Of a DNA stretch of 64,000 nucleotides, positions 1 through 8,361 are shown piece by piece; position 1 is the stretch's first letter; each line of letters opens with the position of its first letter. The position numbers were made by a program, and so were the translations under genes. The DNA is from Pseudoxanthomonas beigongshangi (GTDB lineage Bacteria; Pseudomonadota; Gammaproteobacteria; Xanthomonadales; Xanthomonadaceae), in the NCBI RefSeq assembly GCF_016820515.1, contig NZ_JADHDV010000006.1, positions 1-64,000 on the forward strand. The letters run 5' to 3'. Under the pieces are notes generated by a model. It was not told the origin of the DNA and ran no database searches. It saw only the letters and a list, made by a program, of their open reading frames with translations.

Positions 1-2
1 TG

Positions 3-473
3 TCTACAGAACTCTGGCCGGTCCAAATCGCGGGCGCTGTAGGTACCGTAACCGGTGGGATTGGAGGGCGGTTGGCAACCCAAGCGGCAAAAGGAACCAT
101 TACTGCAGCACGCGCGACCATTCAGACTGCGAAGGCTGGGGGGGCTGCTGCAACTCTTGGGTCTGGAGCAAAGGATGTCGCGAATGGTGAATCACCAAAC
201 GGAGCGAAAATGGCATTATCCGGTGCAATTGGAGCGGTCGCATCGGGTGCAGGTGCTCGCATAGGACTGACTAGTGTTGCGAACCTTGAGCGTGCAGCCC
301 TCTCCTCTGCGCCAGGTGGGCCCAGCATTGCATCAACAACGCAATCAGCATTGCGTACCGGAGAGGTTTCAACCACCGCTGGACAAGCCGCTGCGCAGGT
401 AGGAGTTGATGTGGCATCAGGTGCGGCTGACAAGGCGGCGGAGGTGCAGATGCAACGATGGCAAAAGAAATGA
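3..473 (+). CDS. C-terminal part of an Ala/Gly-rich protein, possibly a polymorphic toxin (RHS/CDI-like) tail; 5' end outside window
   Basis: The frame is open from the left edge to a TGA at 471-473, so only the C-terminal 156 or so residues are present. The protein is rich in Ala, Gly, Thr and Ser, with two hydrophobic Gly/Ala stretches near residues 8-25 and 70-85, and it ends in a basic QRWQKK. This make-up resembles the region just before or inside the variable tip of RHS or contact-dependent toxins, but no toxin motif can be recognised. GC is visibly below that of the neighbouring genes. A 60-residue membrane protein starts 16 bp before its stop, as in toxin-immunity pairs. The function is inferred from composition and context only. 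Confidence 0.4.
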   Translation, partial: STELWPVQIAGAVGTVTGGIGGRLATQAAKGTITAARATIQTAKAGGAAATLGSGAKDVANGESPNGAKMALSGAIGAVASGAGARIGLTSVANLERAALSSAPGGPSIASTTQSALRTGEVSTTAGQAAAQVGVDVASGAADKAAEVQMQRWQKK

Positions 474-640
474 AGTGGCATCTTTTGGTTCGCGCAGAGA
501 TACACATTGCCGCTTGGGCGCTGTTCCCTGCGGCTATGTACTACTTTGCTCGCGACGCTGAAACGGCATTGTTGGTCTTTCTTGCTTGCTTCTTAGTTCC
601 CCAACCGTTTTTACTATTTGCCGTTCGAAAACGAAGATAG
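458..640 (+). CDS. Small two-TM membrane protein, candidate immunity protein
   Basis: This is a 60-residue protein starting at ATG 458, 16 bp inside the preceding gene, so the two are probably translationally coupled. It has two hydrophobic segments, about residues 16-31 and 36-55, joined by a short acidic loop (RDAET), and ends in a basic KRR. No family is recognised. The tight overlap, small size and low GC would fit an immunity protein for the upstream protein if that is a polymorphic toxin. A plain hypothetical inner-membrane protein is equally possible. Confidence 0.45.
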   Translation: MAKEMKWHLLVRAEIHIAAWALFPAAMYYFARDAETALLVFLACFLVPQPFLLFAVRKRR

Positions 641-754
641 TTCGGAGTAAGACTGGATAACGGAACCTAAGTGGCGGCTACTGATGCTCCGATTGGAAGC
701 TTGATTAAGCCCTCGGGCCATCGCATCTCAGGTGGGTTTGGTAGTGGAATTGCC

Positions 755-2563
755 TCAATGTGCACCCCCAAACTCCGCCTCGATCTGCTCCAGCGTCCGC
801 CCCTTGGTCTCCGGCAGCAGGAATGCCGCCACCAGGAAGTACAGCACGGTGCAGGCAGCCCAGAAGAAGAACATGCTGGCGTAGCCGTAGTGGCCGACGG
901 TGGGCAGGAAGATCGCCGCGATGGTGGTGGAGACGAACTGGTTGATCAGCAGGGCGATGCTCATGCCGTTGGAGCGGATGCGGGTGGGCATGAGTTCCGA
1001 CAGCGCCAGCCACACGCACACGCCGGGGCCGACCGCGAAGAAGGCCACGAACACCAGGATGCAGGCGGCGACCGCCCAGCCGTGTGCCGGCGACGGTACC
1101 GCGCCGAGGCTGGCACGCTCGATCACCAGCGGCGCGTGTGCCGCTTCGGCCGGATCCGGGAACGGATTCAGGTGCAGCCGGCGGAAGAAGGCTCCGATGA
1201 CGCTGTCGGCCTGCACGGTCTGGTCGCGGCGCAGGACCACCTCGGGCGCGCCGGGCGCATCGCTGCGCAGCGATCGCACGTTGCTGAAACCTCCGTAGGC
1301 GTAGGCGATGGTCAGCTGCTGCGGTCCGGTCGCGCCGTCCACACCGAGGCGGCGCCATTGCGCGGCGTCCAGTTCCAGCTTCAGCGCATCGCCGGCAATC
1401 TGCGATTGCAGCACCGGCGAGACATCGCGCTGGCCGCCTTCGGCGCGGACGAACAGCAAGGCGGCGGCCAGCAGCGCCACCGCGATGCCGCCGCTGCCGA
1501 GCATCAGCAGGAACTTGCGTCCCTTGCGATCCACCAGCACCAGCGCCACCACCGTCATCACCGCGTTGAGCACCTTGATCGCCACGTCGGCGCCGTTGGC
1601 GACCGCGCCGGGCAGACCGGCCTGGTTGAGAATGTTGACCGCGTAGGCCAGCACGGAGTTGATGCCGGTGGCCTGGGTGAAGGCGAGCACCGCGCAGGCC
1701 AGCAGGAATGGCCACACATAGCGACGGCTGAGCAGGCGGTCGCGCGCCTGCGGGCCGCCGGCGTCTTCCGGCGCCTGCATCCGTGCCAGTGTCATCTCGA
1801 CCTCGCTGGCGGGAACGGTCCGGCACAGCGCGTCGCGTGCGCGTTGGATCCGTCCACGCCGTACCAGCCAGCGCGGCGATTCGCTCAGCAGCAGCACGCC
1901 GGCGGTGAACACCAGGCCAGGCAGCAGGCAGCTCCAGAAAATCGTCCGCCACGCGTGATCCTTCGCGGCGAACAGCACGCGTTGCTGTTCGGCGGCGGCC
2001 AGTCCGCTTACCGAGGCTTCCGCCGCATCCACCGCGTGTGCGTGGTACAGGCCGATGACCGCCGCCAGCACCAGGCCGATGGTCAGCAGCAGCTGGAACA
2101 TCGCCGCGCCGCGCCCGCGCCGTTCCGGCGCGAGCACTTCGGCCAGGTACAGCGGCACCACCACGCCGATCAGGCCGCCGCTCACGCCTTGCAGCAACCG
2201 GCCGAGCAGCAGTGGTGTATAGCCGGAGGCCAGCGCCATGATCGGAATGCTGAGGGTGAACAGCAGGCCGGCCAGGAACATCGCGCCGCGCCGGCCGATC
2301 AGATCCGCGATGGCGCCGGCGAACAGCGACGAAAGCACGCTGCCCAGCAGTACCGCCGCCACCACGAAGCCGAGCTGCTGGCTGGTGAGATGCCAGCTGA
2401 TCGTGGCCGTGGCCTCCAGGTACGGCAACGCGCCGGCGATGATGCCGATGTCGATGCCATAGAGCAGGCCGCCCATGCCGGCGATGAACAGCAGGTAGCG
2501 CACCTGCCAGCGCGGAGAGGCGTCATGTGCAGGTGCGGCCAGGGTGGCGGAGGGATCGTTCAT
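755..2563 (-). CDS. MFS sugar-porter permease with large periplasmic insertion, probable GalNAc importer
   Basis: This 602-residue 12-TM transporter belongs to the sugar porter branch of MFS. The family marks are visible: GRRG near residues 90-93, SESPRWL near 227-233, DRKGRK near 345-350 and PETKG near 584-588. Typical relatives have 450-500 residues. The extra length lies mainly in a hydrophilic insert of about 120 residues (roughly 373-495) between the predicted TM9 and TM10, and in a smaller extension near 173-205. Both would face the periplasm. It is the last gene of the minus-strand operon, 83 bp after the deacetylase gene. Context suggests the role of AgaP, a GalNAc permease that replaces the PTS, but specificity cannot be read from the sequence. 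Confidence 0.85.
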   Translation of the reverse strand: MNDPSATLAAPAHDASPRWQVRYLLFIAGMGGLLYGIDIGIIAGALPYLEATATISWHLTSQQLGFVVAAVLLGSVLSSLFAGAIADLIGRRGAMFLAGLLFTLSIPIMALASGYTPLLLGRLLQGVSGGLIGVVVPLYLAEVLAPERRGRGAAMFQLLLTIGLVLAAVIGLYHAHAVDAAEASVSGLAAAEQQRVLFAAKDHAWRTIFWSCLLPGLVFTAGVLLLSESPRWLVRRGRIQRARDALCRTVPASEVEMTLARMQAPEDAGGPQARDRLLSRRYVWPFLLACAVLAFTQATGINSVLAYAVNILNQAGLPGAVANGADVAIKVLNAVMTVVALVLVDRKGRKFLLMLGSGGIAVALLAAALLFVRAEGGQRDVSPVLQSQIAGDALKLELDAAQWRRLGVDGATGPQQLTIAYAYGGFSNVRSLRSDAPGAPEVVLRRDQTVQADSVIGAFFRRLHLNPFPDPAEAAHAPLVIERASLGAVPSPAHGWAVAACILVFVAFFAVGPGVCVWLALSELMPTRIRSNGMSIALLINQFVSTTIAAIFLPTVGHYGYASMFFFWAACTVLYFLVAAFLLPETKGRTLEQIEAEFGGAH

Positions 2564-2646
2564 TCGGATGCCGGTCCTGTCGATTCATGCGCGCAAGGCG
2601 CGGGAAACACCGGCACGGGCGTACCGGTGCGGAGAACGAAAGCGGA

Positions 2647-3762
2647 TCAGCCCAGCGGAATCGCGTCGCCTTCGACGAACACCTGCCGCACCTGAAGTTG
2701 CGGATCCAGGACCACCAGATCCGCCCACGCACCGGCCTGCACGCGGCCGCGATCGATCAGGCCCAGGTAGTCGGCCGGATAACGCGAGAGGCGGTTGGAG
2801 GCATCGGCGACATCGAGTCCCAGCGAGACCAGGTTGCGCAGCGCCTGATCCATGGTCAGCGCGCTGCCGGCCAGCGAACCGGCCGCCAGCCGCACGCAAC
2901 CCAGGCACTTGAACACGCGCTGCGAACCCAGCGCGTATTCGCCATCGGGCATGCCGGTGGCGGCGGTGGCGTCGGTGACGCAGTACAGGCGTGGAATCGC
3001 CCGCAGTGCAGTGCGGATCGCACCGGGATGCACGTGCTTCAGGTCCGGAATCAGTTCCGCGTACTCGGCATGCGCGAGCGCGGCGGTGGCGATGCCCGGA
3101 TGATAGTGGTCCACGCCGGTCATGCCGTTGAACAGATGGGTGAAACCGGCGGCGCCGGCCCGCAGCGCGGCCACGCCGTCCTCGTAGCTGCCGGCGCTGT
3201 GGCCCAGCTGCACGCGGATGCCGAGTTGGTTGAGCTGCGGAATCAGCGCCTGGTGCGCGCCGATTTCCGGTGCGAGGGTCAGTACCCGGATGGGCGCCAG
3301 CGTGTGCAGGCGGCGGACCTGGTCGAGCGTTGCCTCGACCACCAGCGGCGGCTGCGCGCCCAGCCGCTCGATGCTGATGTAGGGGCCTTCCAGGTGCACG
3401 CCCAGCACCCGCGCCATGCCTTCGTCGCGCTTGGCGATGGCCGGCGCGAGGCCTTCCAGCGCCTGCGCGATGTCGTCCTCGTGCGCGGTCATGGTGGTGC
3501 CCAGCAGCGCGGTGGTGCCGTGGCGCGCATGCGCGCGGGCCACGGTGCGCGCGGCGTCGCCGCCCTGCATGATGTCCACGCCGTCGCCGCCGTGCACGTG
3601 CAGGTCGACGAAGCCGGGCAGGATCAGCGGCTCGTCGCCGTCGCCTTCGCCGGCATCCGGCGCGGGATGGAGCGCACGCACGCGCTGGTCGAACTCGATG
3701 GTTCCGCGCATCCAGCCGTCGGCGGTGAGGATGCGGCCCTGCAACGCGCGTGTCGCGGTCAT
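2647..3762 (-). CDS. agaA: N-acetylgalactosamine-6-phosphate deacetylase (NagA/AgaA family)
   Basis: The 371-residue amidohydrolase has the full NagA set of motifs: HVHGGDG near residue 55 (metal-binding HxH), HLEGPY, QLGHSAG, THLFNGMTG and the catalytic Asp in VTDATAATGMPDG. It removes acetate from an N-acetylhexosamine-6-phosphate. The neighbours AgaS and AgaZ point to GalNAc-6-P rather than GlcNAc-6-P, so I place it with the AgaA type. This is inference from context, because sequence alone does not separate the two well. Its ATG at 3762 overlaps the TGA of the regulator gene by 4 bp, which indicates translational coupling within the operon. Confidence 0.88.
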   Translation of the reverse strand: MTATRALQGRILTADGWMRGTIEFDQRVRALHPAPDAGEGDGDEPLILPGFVDLHVHGGDGVDIMQGGDAARTVARAHARHGTTALLGTTMTAHEDDIAQALEGLAPAIAKRDEGMARVLGVHLEGPYISIERLGAQPPLVVEATLDQVRRLHTLAPIRVLTLAPEIGAHQALIPQLNQLGIRVQLGHSAGSYEDGVAALRAGAAGFTHLFNGMTGVDHYHPGIATAALAHAEYAELIPDLKHVHPGAIRTALRAIPRLYCVTDATAATGMPDGEYALGSQRVFKCLGCVRLAAGSLAGSALTMDQALRNLVSLGLDVADASNRLSRYPADYLGLIDRGRVQAGAWADLVVLDPQLQVRQVFVEGDAIPLG

Positions 3763-4538
3763 GGCGGTGGTGGCTCGGCGATGATCACTTCGATGCCCAG
3801 TCGCTGCAGTCCTTCGCGGTACTCGGCGCTGATGCCTTCGTCGGTGATGATGGTGTGGATCTGATCCAGGCGGGCGATGCGATGCAGGCTGACCCGGCCG
3901 AACTTGGAGGCGTCGGTCAGCACCACGATGCGGCGTGCACGCTCGACCATGCGATGGTTGAGGCTGGCTTCGGCCTCGTGGTGGGTGGTCAGGCCGAATT
4001 GCAGGTCCAGGCCGTCCACGCCGAGGAACACGGTATCGAAGCTGTAGGTGTTGAGGCTGGCCTCGGCCTGGCTGCCGTGCAGCGACAGCGACTGCTTGCG
4101 CAGCAATCCGCCGGTCAGCAGCAGTTCCACGCCAGGCGCGTTGGCCAGTTCCCAGGCGATGTTCAGGCCGTTGGTCATCACGGTGACGTCGCGATGATCG
4201 CGCAGGTGCCGCGCCAGGGTCATCGTGGTCGAGCCGGAGTCGATGATGATGTTGTCGCCGGGCTTGACCAGGCGCGCGGCGTGCGTGCCGATGGACTCCT
4301 TCAGCGGATGGTTGAGCGCGTCCTTCTCGTGGATGTCCTGCTCGGTCGGCGGTGTGCGCACCAGGGTGGCGCCGCCGTGGTTGCGGGTGGCCAGGCCCTG
4401 CGATTCGATGTGGGTCAGGTCGGCGCGGATGGTCACCGACGACACCTCGAAGCGATCCACCAGATCCGCGACCTGCACGTTGCCGTGCTGGACCAGCAGC
4501 TGGAGGATCTGTTGCCGGCGTTGGCGGGTATTGCGCAT
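3759..4538 (-). CDS. agaR: DeoR-family transcriptional repressor (AgaR-like)
   Basis: This is a 259-residue protein with an N-terminal winged helix (about residues 1-60, starting MRNTRQRRQQILQLL) and a C-terminal DeoR sensor domain with the sugar-phosphate motif region IIDSGSTT. A longer open frame extends upstream, but the family begins at this Met, so 4538 is chosen. The gene sits in the middle of the operon it probably controls. AgaR-type repressors bind CTTTC-containing repeats and respond to phosphorylated amino sugars. Such repeats are present in the divergent control region at 8029-8361. The effector is likely an intermediate of the pathway such as GalNAc-6-P or tagatose-6-P (inference). 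Confidence 0.85.
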   Translation of the reverse strand: MRNTRQRRQQILQLLVQHGNVQVADLVDRFEVSSVTIRADLTHIESQGLATRNHGGATLVRTPPTEQDIHEKDALNHPLKESIGTHAARLVKPGDNIIIDSGSTTMTLARHLRDHRDVTVMTNGLNIAWELANAPGVELLLTGGLLRKQSLSLHGSQAEASLNTYSFDTVFLGVDGLDLQFGLTTHHEAEASLNHRMVERARRIVVLTDASKFGRVSLHRIARLDQIHTIITDEGISAEYREGLQRLGIEVIIAEPPPP

Positions 4539-4575
4539 GACGGACCTGTGGACGTTCGGAAGCGGAACCGGAAGC

Positions 4576-5910
4576 TTACCGTTCCGAAAGCGCGCTGGCT
4601 GCGGAAGTTTCGTTTCCGGACCGCGAACCCGCCTGGTTGCGGGCACAGGCACGGGCGTACTCGCCCAGCCGCAGGGCGATCCGGTGCTGGATCAGCGCCA
4701 GCGGATCGGCGGTGAGGGTGCCGGCTTCGATGGCGCGCTGCTGTTCGGGCAGGAACTGGCTGAGCAGGATCATCGGCGGCGCGTGCCGGCGCAGGTTGGC
4801 AACCAGGCGATCCACCGCCACCCTTACCTCCGGCTCGCCCCAGTAGTAGCGGCAGCGATCGCTGAGCGCGTAGCGGCGCAGCAGGCGCAGTTCGGCCGGG
4901 TCGCCGCTGTAGTGGTTCTGCCAATGCTTCGGCTTCTCCACCATGCAGCGATCCAGCACCTCGGGCAGATGCGAGCGTTCGGCTTCCGGCAGCAGTTCGT
5001 CCTCGATCGCCGCCAGCGCGAACAACGCCTCGCGATAGGCGAAGGTGGCGGCCGGGCCGACCTTGAGGATGGCGAAGTGATCCCGTACCAGCGCATGCAG
5101 CGCGGCTTCGGTCTGGTAGTCGGTGGAGTGCGCCTCGAACACGATGCGCGGCTGGGTCTGGACGAAATCCGACAATGCGGTGGCGGCGACCGGGTCGTAG
5201 CCATGCACCTGGCTGTGATCGAAATCCACGCCCGGCTGCACCACCATCGCGATGACCCGTTCCCAGGCCGGGGTCAGTTCCGGCGTGGAAAATGCCTGGC
5301 GATGGATTTCCAGCGTGCGCGCGGCGGCGGCCGGCGTGGTGACCGCCAGACCGCCTTCCAGCGAAGCCTCGCCGCCGGGCACCGGCACTTCCGTGCCGAT
5401 CACGTAGACCGGCGTCGGCAGCCCGGCGTCGGCGGCGGCGCGCTCGGCGATGACGGCCAGTTCGGCCGAGCGCGCGGCGACGATTTCGTCCGGCAGCGGA
5501 TGCGGATCGCCGGCGCAGGACATGCTGCAGTCCAGATGGATCTTGTGGAAACCGGCGGCAACGTAGGCGGCGATCAGATCGCGCGCGTGCGCCATCGCCT
5601 GTTCGGCCGGGAGCTTCTGCCAGGCGTTGGGCCCCAGGTGATCGCCGCCGAGGATCAGGCGATCGGCGGGAAAGCCCTGCTGGCGTGCCAGCGTTTCGAC
5701 ATAGGCGCGGAACTGCACCGGATTCATGCCGGTGTAGCCGCCGAACTGATCAACCTGGTTGGAGGTGGCTTCGACCAGCAGCACCGTGTCGTACCGCCGC
5801 GCGACCTGCATCGACGCCAGCAATACCTGCTCGTTGCTGGAGCAGATGCTGTACAGGCCGACGTTTTCGCCTTTGCGATGCGCGGCAATCAGGGATTGGA
5901 CAGCGGACAC
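4576..5910 (-). CDS. agaZ: AgaZ/GatZ/KbaZ-family protein of tagatose-6-phosphate metabolism
   Basis: This is a 444-residue member of the GatZ/KbaZ/AgaZ family. It starts with the typical MSAVQSLIAAHRKG and carries GLYSICSSNEQVL, VLLVEATSNQVDQFGGYTGM and LILGGDHLGP. The family was described both as a non-catalytic partner of class II tagatose-1,6-bisphosphate aldolase and as the tagatose-6-phosphate kinase of GalNAc pathways. Here no AgaY/KbaY aldolase partner is present, so the kinase reading is more useful for this locus (inference). Length is normal. It lies 38 bp upstream of the regulator and 20 bp downstream of the ROK kinase. Confidence 0.87.
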   Translation of the reverse strand: MSAVQSLIAAHRKGENVGLYSICSSNEQVLLASMQVARRYDTVLLVEATSNQVDQFGGYTGMNPVQFRAYVETLARQQGFPADRLILGGDHLGPNAWQKLPAEQAMAHARDLIAAYVAAGFHKIHLDCSMSCAGDPHPLPDEIVAARSAELAVIAERAAADAGLPTPVYVIGTEVPVPGGEASLEGGLAVTTPAAAARTLEIHRQAFSTPELTPAWERVIAMVVQPGVDFDHSQVHGYDPVAATALSDFVQTQPRIVFEAHSTDYQTEAALHALVRDHFAILKVGPAATFAYREALFALAAIEDELLPEAERSHLPEVLDRCMVEKPKHWQNHYSGDPAELRLLRRYALSDRCRYYWGEPEVRVAVDRLVANLRRHAPPMILLSQFLPEQQRAIEAGTLTADPLALIQHRIALRLGEYARACARNQAGSRSGNETSAASALSER

Positions 5911-5930
5911 GGAACAGCCTCCGGGAAATA

Positions 5931-6854
5931 TCAGGAAATCGGGTGGTGCTGGCGCGCCAGCAGCGCCGCGCCGCGCGCGCCGCCGGCATCGCCGAACACC
6001 GGCGGCAGGATCGGTGGCACCCGCACGCCGGTGAACAGATGGGCGGCGATCGCCGCCGGCAGTTCGCGGTACAGACGCTCGTCCTTGGACAGGCCGCCGC
6101 CCAGCACGATGACGTGCGGGTCGATGGCCAGGATCAGGCTGGCCAGCGCGTGGCCGAGCAGATCCCGGTGCACGTCGAGCGCCTGCGCGGCTAGCGCGTC
6201 ACCCTGGCCCGCGCGCGCGATGATGGTCGCGGCATCGCCGTCGCCACCGAGGTGGCGATGGATCATCGCCAGCCCACCGCCGGAGACGTAGCGCTCCACG
6301 CAGCCGCGCAGGCCGCAGGCGCAATCGATCACCGGCAGGCCGTGTTTCGCCAGCAGGTGTGCGGCGACGCTCCAGTGACCCCATTCGCCGGCGATGCCGT
6401 TGTAGCCATCGATCAGCCGGCCTTGCACGCAATAACCGCCGCCTGCGCCGGTGCCGAGGATGGCGCCGAACATGCTGGGCTGGCCATCGGCCGCGCCGCC
6501 ATGGGCCTCGGACAGGGCGAAGCATTGCAGGTCGTTGCCGAAGTGCAGCGGCTGCGCGATTCGCGCCTGCAGATCGCGGCCAACGGTCTGGCCGCTCAGC
6601 GCCGGCACGTTGGCGCTGAGCTGGCGGCCGCTGGCGCGATCGACCACGCCGGGCAGACCGATGCCGATCGCCTGCGCCGGCTGGCCGAGTTCCGTCCCGA
6701 CTTCGCCAATCAGGCTGGCGACGGCGTGCAGGAAGGCCGGATAGTCGCGCGTGGGCGTGTCGATGCGGCGGCGGTGCAACACCTGCAGGCGCGCATCGCA
6801 GGCAACCAGTTCGATCTTGGTACCGCCGATGTCGATGCCGTAGTAGTGCTGCAT
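5931..6854 (-). CDS. agaK: ROK-family sugar kinase, probable GalNAc kinase
   Basis: The 307-residue protein opens with the ATP-binding GIDIGGTKIEL, followed by GIGLPGVVD, the catalytic GNDLQCFALSEA, the GEWGHW motif, and the ROK zinc site CACGLRGCVE. All key positions are intact. A longer frame extends upstream, but the family starts at MQHYYGIDIGG, giving 6854. In an operon with a deacetylase, AgaS and AgaZ, the expected reaction is GalNAc + ATP to GalNAc-6-P. GlcNAc or fructose kinases share these motifs, so specificity is inferred from context. It lies 13 bp after agaS. Confidence 0.87.
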   Translation of the reverse strand: MQHYYGIDIGGTKIELVACDARLQVLHRRRIDTPTRDYPAFLHAVASLIGEVGTELGQPAQAIGIGLPGVVDRASGRQLSANVPALSGQTVGRDLQARIAQPLHFGNDLQCFALSEAHGGAADGQPSMFGAILGTGAGGGYCVQGRLIDGYNGIAGEWGHWSVAAHLLAKHGLPVIDCACGLRGCVERYVSGGGLAMIHRHLGGDGDAATIIARAGQGDALAAQALDVHRDLLGHALASLILAIDPHVIVLGGGLSKDERLYRELPAAIAAHLFTGVRVPPILPPVFGDAGGARGAALLARQHHPIS

Positions 6855-6867
6855 GGCCAGCTCCGGA

Positions 6868-8028
6868 TCAGCCGTGAGCGTGGATGACCACGCCCTGCAC
6901 GACACGGTTGACCGTGCCGTCGGGGAAGGGGTTGTCGGGGGTCAGGCCGAGCGCGGCCGACCGGCGCAATGCGTAGCGCTGCGCCAGGGTCAGCCATACC
7001 GGCGCCAGCCAGGGATCCGGCAGCGACGGCACCGCGAGCGGGAAATCGTCCGCCGCGCCGTCCTCCGCGCGTGGACCGACCGACAGCACGCGTCCGGCCA
7101 CGCCGTCGCGACGCAGTTCGTCCAGCAGATCCTGTTCGTAGCGGCGGGCCACCGGCTGCGCGCTGCGCATCATGACCACCAGCGTGTCGGCGTCCAGCGT
7201 CGATTTCGGTCCGTGGCGGAAACCGAGCGGCGTATTGGCCAGCGCCAGCACGCGGCCCGCGGTCAGTTCCAGTACTTTCAGCGCCGCTTCGCGGGCGAGT
7301 GCTTCCAGCGGGCCGCTGCCCAGGTAGATCACGCGCGAGAAGGCGCCGTCACCGGCCAGCGCGGTGACCGCGCGTTCCCAGTCGGCGAGCGCGCGCCGGC
7401 CCAGCGCGGCCACCGTGTGCAGTTGTTCCAGGCGTTGCTCCCAGGGAGCACGATCGAACACCGCCAGCGCCGCCAGTTGCATGCAGGTCAGGCTGCTGGT
7501 CATCGCGAACGCGCGATCGCAGCTGGCCGGCGGCATCAGCAGGGTCAGCGTGTCGTCGCGGCCACGTCCGCGGCGCGCGAGTTCGCCTTCGCTGTTGCAG
7601 GTGATGTCGAGGAAACGGCTCAGGGCCACGCGTTCGCGCACCAGATCCACGGCGGCGATGCTTTCCGGACTGGAACCGCTGCGGCCGAACGACACCAGCA
7701 GGGTGGGGCGTTCGCGTTCCAGGTACAGATCCGGATGGGTCAGCAGATTGGTCGTATGCAGTGCGCGCACGTCGGCGGGCCACTGCGCGTTGATGATGTC
7801 GGCGACCATTTCGGCGATGAAACCGGAACTGCCGGCGCCGGTGAAGATCACGCGATGGCCGGGTTGGCGCAGCCAGTCGCCGAGGAACGCATCGATGGCG
7901 GCCTGCCGGTCGGCCAGGGCTTTCGCCAGCGCATCCCACAACGCGGGTTGCTGGGCGATTTCTTCGGCGGTGTGGTGTCCGCCGAGGGGCTGCCAGGCGG
8001 ACAAGTCGGAAAGCAGAGGAGCGTCCAT
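6868..8028 (-). CDS. agaS: AgaS-type galactosamine-6-phosphate deaminase/isomerase (SIS domains)
   Basis: This 386-residue protein has two SIS domains, about residues 45-200 and 215-350. Phosphosugar-binding loops FTGAGSSGF (62-70) and SFGRSGSSPES (113-123) are seen, and GFRHGPKS lies in the second domain. The N-terminus (TAEEIAQQPALW) is typical of AgaS. AgaS converts galactosamine-6-P to tagatose-6-P and ammonia. It is the first gene of the minus-strand operon, behind a consensus-like AGGAA ribosome site. The 333-bp divergent region upstream carries DeoR-type repeats, so it should be repressed without GalNAc. Confidence 0.9.
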   Translation of the reverse strand: MDAPLLSDLSAWQPLGGHHTAEEIAQQPALWDALAKALADRQAAIDAFLGDWLRQPGHRVIFTGAGSSGFIAEMVADIINAQWPADVRALHTTNLLTHPDLYLERERPTLLVSFGRSGSSPESIAAVDLVRERVALSRFLDITCNSEGELARRGRGRDDTLTLLMPPASCDRAFAMTSSLTCMQLAALAVFDRAPWEQRLEQLHTVAALGRRALADWERAVTALAGDGAFSRVIYLGSGPLEALAREAALKVLELTAGRVLALANTPLGFRHGPKSTLDADTLVVMMRSAQPVARRYEQDLLDELRRDGVAGRVLSVGPRAEDGAADDFPLAVPSLPDPWLAPVWLTLAQRYALRRSAALGLTPDNPFPDGTVNRVVQGVVIHAHG

Positions 8029-8361
8029 TCATCGTTCCTGTTGGGCATGCGCACGATCTGCGTTTTCTTTCGAAATGTCAAATATCGAAAGATATTGGAA
8101 AGTTAGATGTGGCTAGCATTTTTCCACTTTCGGGATCGAAATCGCCCTACGGGTGCGATCGGAGATTGTCCTGTTAAGCGTCTTGAAGGGGTTGTGGCGA
8201 AAATGAATAGCGGGTTCTGAAAGTATTGCTTCGCAACAACTTTCGATATCCAGTAAATATCCTTCTTTTTTCTTTGCAATTTGTTGACATATTTCGAGAC
8301 GCTGCCCTAGAGTCGGCCGCAATGGTTTCGTACTCCCGCTCACGCGGGCCTGGGGAGCAAG
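8029..8361. promoter_or_regulatory. Divergent control region of the GalNAc locus with DeoR-type operator repeats
   Basis: This 333-bp non-coding, AT-richer region separates agaS (minus) from the GH31 gene (plus). It holds several CTTTC/GAAAG words typical of AgaR/DeoR operators: CTTTCG at 8067, ATATCGAAAG at 8082-8091, GGAAAG at 8097, CTTTCG at 8127, and CTTTCGATAT at 8240-8249. The 8082 and 8240 words are exact 10-bp inverted copies about 150 bp apart, an arrangement suited to repressor looping. The regulator encoded in the operon is the obvious candidate to bind here. Confidence 0.6.
8284..8313 (+). promoter_or_regulatory. Putative sigma-70 promoter of the GH31-TonB receptor-GH109 genes
   Basis: A perfect -35 TTGACA (8284-8289) is followed after 18 bp by TAGAGT (8308-8313), a fair -10. 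The start of transcription would fall near 8320, about 40 bp before the GH31 start and about 70 bp downstream of the CTTTCGATAT operator word at 8240. Confidence 0.5.
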
